Positions 61,097 to 64,000 of a stretch of DNA of 64,000 nt are shown here, in pieces (position 1 is the first letter of the stretch; each line of letters begins with the position of its first letter). A program made the position numbers and the translations under genes. The stretch lies in NCBI GenBank assembly GCA_019188255.1, contig JAETXT010000001.1, forward strand, positions 2,418,001 to 2,482,000, written 5' to 3'. The notes below the pieces were generated by a model. That model was given only the letters and a program-made list of their open reading frames with translations, ran no database searches and was not told where the DNA came from. This DNA comes from Verticillium longisporum. Lineage: Eukaryota > Ascomycota > Sordariomycetes > Glomerellales > Plectosphaerellaceae.

Positions 61097-62170
61097 TACG
61101 AGACAGGACAATCCACAGTGATGGCAAGCCTGAGCCGAAAAATGAAATAAACTTTGGTTAGGTGTACACAGAGGTCTCTGTCGATGGAACTATCACGGCT
61201 GTGTTGGTAACGCAGCCAGCTTCCTTCCGCAGCGCTTCAATGATCCCAAGGGTGCTTCCAGCCCAGAAGAACCGCACCTGCACATCCGTAAGTATAAATA
61301 ACACATGTTTTCAACGAGGTTCCTTACCGTCCTTCTTCGCTCGGTACATCAACTACAGGAAACATGGTTAGCCAGATCCATGCAAGTCCACACAACTTGT
61401 CACATAGTCATGGCGAGGATCGTTCACGTACGAAGAACCACATTCCAGCACCCAATGCCGTCCCGACGAAGTTATGGATGCGCAGAGGGGGAAGCCCTCG
61501 GGCCATGCCGGGCTTGACAGGACCTGGCCCAGCCATTGTGTGGATTATCTGATCGTAAGTTGGGTCGGTGTCGTCGGAGCAGGCGATGCTGTGGCTCGAG
61601 GAAAGCAATTGCTGTTGAATAATGCTTAGAATATTGGTGATTTGATCAATGACCAAAGAGTGAACATACCGTGTTTTTGGAAAGCACCGTCTCCGATGTC
61701 GCGCTTCAAACGTTGGTTGGATCAGATGGCAGTCAGGAAGCTGGACAAGTCGATTCTATACTTCGTTTGCGAGGAATCGTCGTCGATCCTCGACCGGGTT
61801 CATTACATAATCAAGTAGCAATACCCGTAAAGAATATGCGAATATCAGAGCGTCCTTGGCGCATACGAGTGGATACAGTGGCCCCTCATGCTTGGTAGGT
61901 GTTGCGGTCTGGTTGGGGCGGACAGGTGGGGAGGGGGGGCTGTTTACTTCAAGCAGGCATAGGAGGGAGGGGAGCTTCTCCGACGGTACCACTCCGAATG
62001 CCTGAGCTGCAACATATGCCACATCTACATCTGCCACGCTTTCCCTCCCCAAAATTTGTCGTTTTACCGTGATCATCTGCTCAACCTTCCATCAGAAGCC
62101 TACTCGCTAGGCTCGTGGAAATACTTTGTTCGTGCTTCCTTCAAAACACTCCACCACACCTGGGGACAAC
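61097..62170. other. Intergenic, methyltransferase to E2
   Basis: 1.07 kb with overlapping short frames on both strands. None is supported. Confidence 0.5.
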
Positions 62171-63371
62171 ATGGCAACACCCAAGTTCAACTCCAAGTCG
62201 CCAACAATACGGCGCATACGTAAGTTGTCGTGATCGATTTGGTTGCCATTTCTGGCGTGCCATCGTTGACGGGATCTCCTCTCAAGTCAAAGAAGCTGCC
62301 GAGCTTTCCAACGCGCCTTCGCCTGACTATACCGCTACACCTCTTGAGAGCGACTTGTTTGAGTGGCACTTCACGTTCCGAGGACCACCCAACTCCGCGT
62401 TTGCTGAAGGCATCTATCATGGTCGTATCGTCCTACCGCCTACTTATCCACTCCGTCCACCGAGCTTTCGTTTTACAACACCTAGCGGCCGTTTCGAAGT
62501 CAACAGAGAGATCTGCCTTAGCATCAGTGGCCACCACGAGGAAACATGGCAGCCAGCTTGGGGCGTTCGGACAGCGCTGGTCGCGTAAGATGCAATCCCC
62601 GTAGTTCCCTATACCGCTCCAACATTGCTCCATTTCGCGCACCTGGAAAAATGCCAGCGATAGCTGTCTTTGCTGGAGTTTCAGAACTCTGACTCTGTTT
62701 CTAGATTGCGAAGCTTTATGGAAACCGATCCGAAAGGCCAGCTTGGCGGCTTGGAATCCACAGACGCCGTGCGACAACGTCATGCGCTTGCCTCTCGATC
62801 ATTTAAATGCCCTGCTTGCGGCAAATCCAACGAAGAAATCATGGCGGAGTCCAAAAATGCGGCAGATGCGGCGGCCTCAACTTCCTCCCAGGCCCCCAGC
62901 GGAGTAGAAGTTCCTTCTGAACTCAAGATGGCCTGGAAGGATGAGATGACAAAGAGCCCAGAAACAAGAAGTCATGCGCCAGCAATTGCAGAACAACGCC
63001 ACTTTGGTCCAGGTACTACAGGGATGGCGGAGGCATCTGACGAAGAAAGTGCAGAACTGTCCGAGGCTTTCGTCACGACAGGGTCGGTCACCCCTCGCCG
63101 TGACAACGCGTCCACTCAACAGCAGATGACAGCACAAGATATGGCTGTTCCTGAGATCTCGTCCTATCATCATTCTGAATCAGCTAGAGTCATCCCTGCG
63201 ACTGCGAGAGTCGCTCCCCTTCGTGAAGCTCCAAATCCACGGATCTTGAATGGCCCAACAACTGTACAACGACCCATGGACGCGGGCGTTCCTTTGTGGG
63301 TAGACCGAGCCATCGTTGTACTCGTCATCTTGCTTGTGGCGATGATACTTCGAGCGCTCTTGAATACATAG
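62171..63371 (+). CDS. Tail-anchored ubiquitin-conjugating enzyme E2 (UBC6/UBE2J type)
   Basis: Three exons (62171-62219, 62287-62584, 62705-63371) give 337 aa. The UBC fold is clear: SPTIRRILKEAAELSNAPS, FEWHFTFRGPPNSAFAEGIYHG, LPPTYPLRPPSF, and the catalytic Cys in NREICLSISGHHEETWQP. That last segment differs from most E2s in the way UBE2J proteins do. After a long Ser/Ala-rich linker with a CPACGKSN word, residues about 312-333 form a hydrophobic C-terminal anchor. Ubc6/UBE2J act at the ER membrane in ER-associated degradation. The linker is longer than in yeast Ubc6, closer to UBE2J1. Confidence 0.93.
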
Positions 63372-64000
63372 GCAGGCATCCTCATGGCTCATCAATTGTG
63401 AGGCATCACCTATACCTAGGCCTGTCGCCACTGATCATTCGAGGTAGGATCAAAGATTCGACTTCTGGGAGTAGATCATTTCATGCTCTGTACTTGCTTA
63501 AATGCGTTCTTCTTGATATCGGGTCTTGCTTTCCTTGAGCGACATGCGTCCCTGGGTAAAAGCACGGAAAGACGTTCATTTCATAATCAAGAGCGATTTG
63601 GTCGGTTAGCGAGGCGTAGTGGATCTCTGGTGCGTAGTATGTTTTACCTTGCACCTTGTCAGTATGCTCGGTGAGATATGGGTTCATTCAATTGTGCTCA
63701 AATTGCACGAACGAAAAAAAGTTATTCTCAGTGGCAACCTTTGGTCTGCAACTTGACTTGAAAACACTGCTCATCAAATTCCCCTCTATGGGATACTCAG
63801 GGGCGTGATAACGATACCGGGAAAGGTTGACATGATGCATTGCTGAGGCAGATATTATACATTCTCCCGTTTCTGAATAATTACAGTATCGTCGCGCACT
63901 AGTTAGGACGCAGCCTTGCTACACAGCAGCTTAACTTCCCTTCAAGACACCCTGGCTCCCGACTATGAGCCACCACCACTCCGCTGTTGTATAGCTTGCT
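63372..64000. other. Right-end region without a supported gene
   Basis: 629 bp downstream of the E2 gene. Short frames exist on both strands, but none shows a family signature. It may hold the start of a gene continuing outside the window. Confidence 0.45.

Overview
The window is nuclear DNA of a filamentous ascomycete (Pezizomycotina, probably a sordariomycete; the rank is inference). Three things support this: genes carry many 50-90 bp GT-AG introns; an AT-rich block carries the signature of repeat-induced point mutation (RIP); and the gene set is typically fungal (GT34 glycosyltransferase, WAPL, Rheb, class V myosin, P5B ATPase, URC1).

Layout. Bases 1 to about 18.4 kb are gene-free and AT-rich, with CpA and TpG almost absent. 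Most of this is two degenerate copies of one chromodomain Ty3/gypsy retrotransposon sharing a central LTR (198-bp LTRs at 856-1053, 8229-8426 and 14876-15073). Each copy carries, between its chromodomain and its 3' LTR, an antisense stretch that I read as a decayed Pogo-like DDE transposase. An inverted piece of that stretch occupies bases 1-855 and stops at the first LTR. Bases 15.1-18.4 kb hold further LTR fragments, an unidentified relic, palindrome-bearing direct repeats and a fade-out of RIP.

From 18.5 kb to the end the sequence is ordinary gene-rich euchromatin with 17 recognisable protein genes: GT34 glycosyltransferase (+), alpha/beta hydrolase (+), ribosomal protein eS1 (-), URC1 (-), ELF1 (+), uracil phosphoribosyltransferase (-), WAPL (+), Rheb GTPase (+), C78/ZUFSP-type peptidase (+), ITPase HAM1 (-), adenylate kinase FAP7 (-), class V myosin (-), 3-phosphoglycerate dehydrogenase (-), NAP1 (-), P5B ATPase YPK9 (+), a cyclopropane-synthase-like methyltransferase (+) and a tail-anchored UBC6/UBE2J E2 (+).

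Most are housekeeping genes with no operon-like logic. The exception is URC1 and uracil phosphoribosyltransferase, which lie about 2.3 kb apart with only ELF1 between them and belong to the same uracil salvage/catabolism pathway. HAM1 and FAP7 (nucleotide handling) are also adjacent. I see no tRNA, rRNA or CRISPR array, and no secondary-metabolite cluster. Two genes (WAPL and YPK9) need a one-base frame correction to read through, and two introns appear to use GC-AG splice sites.
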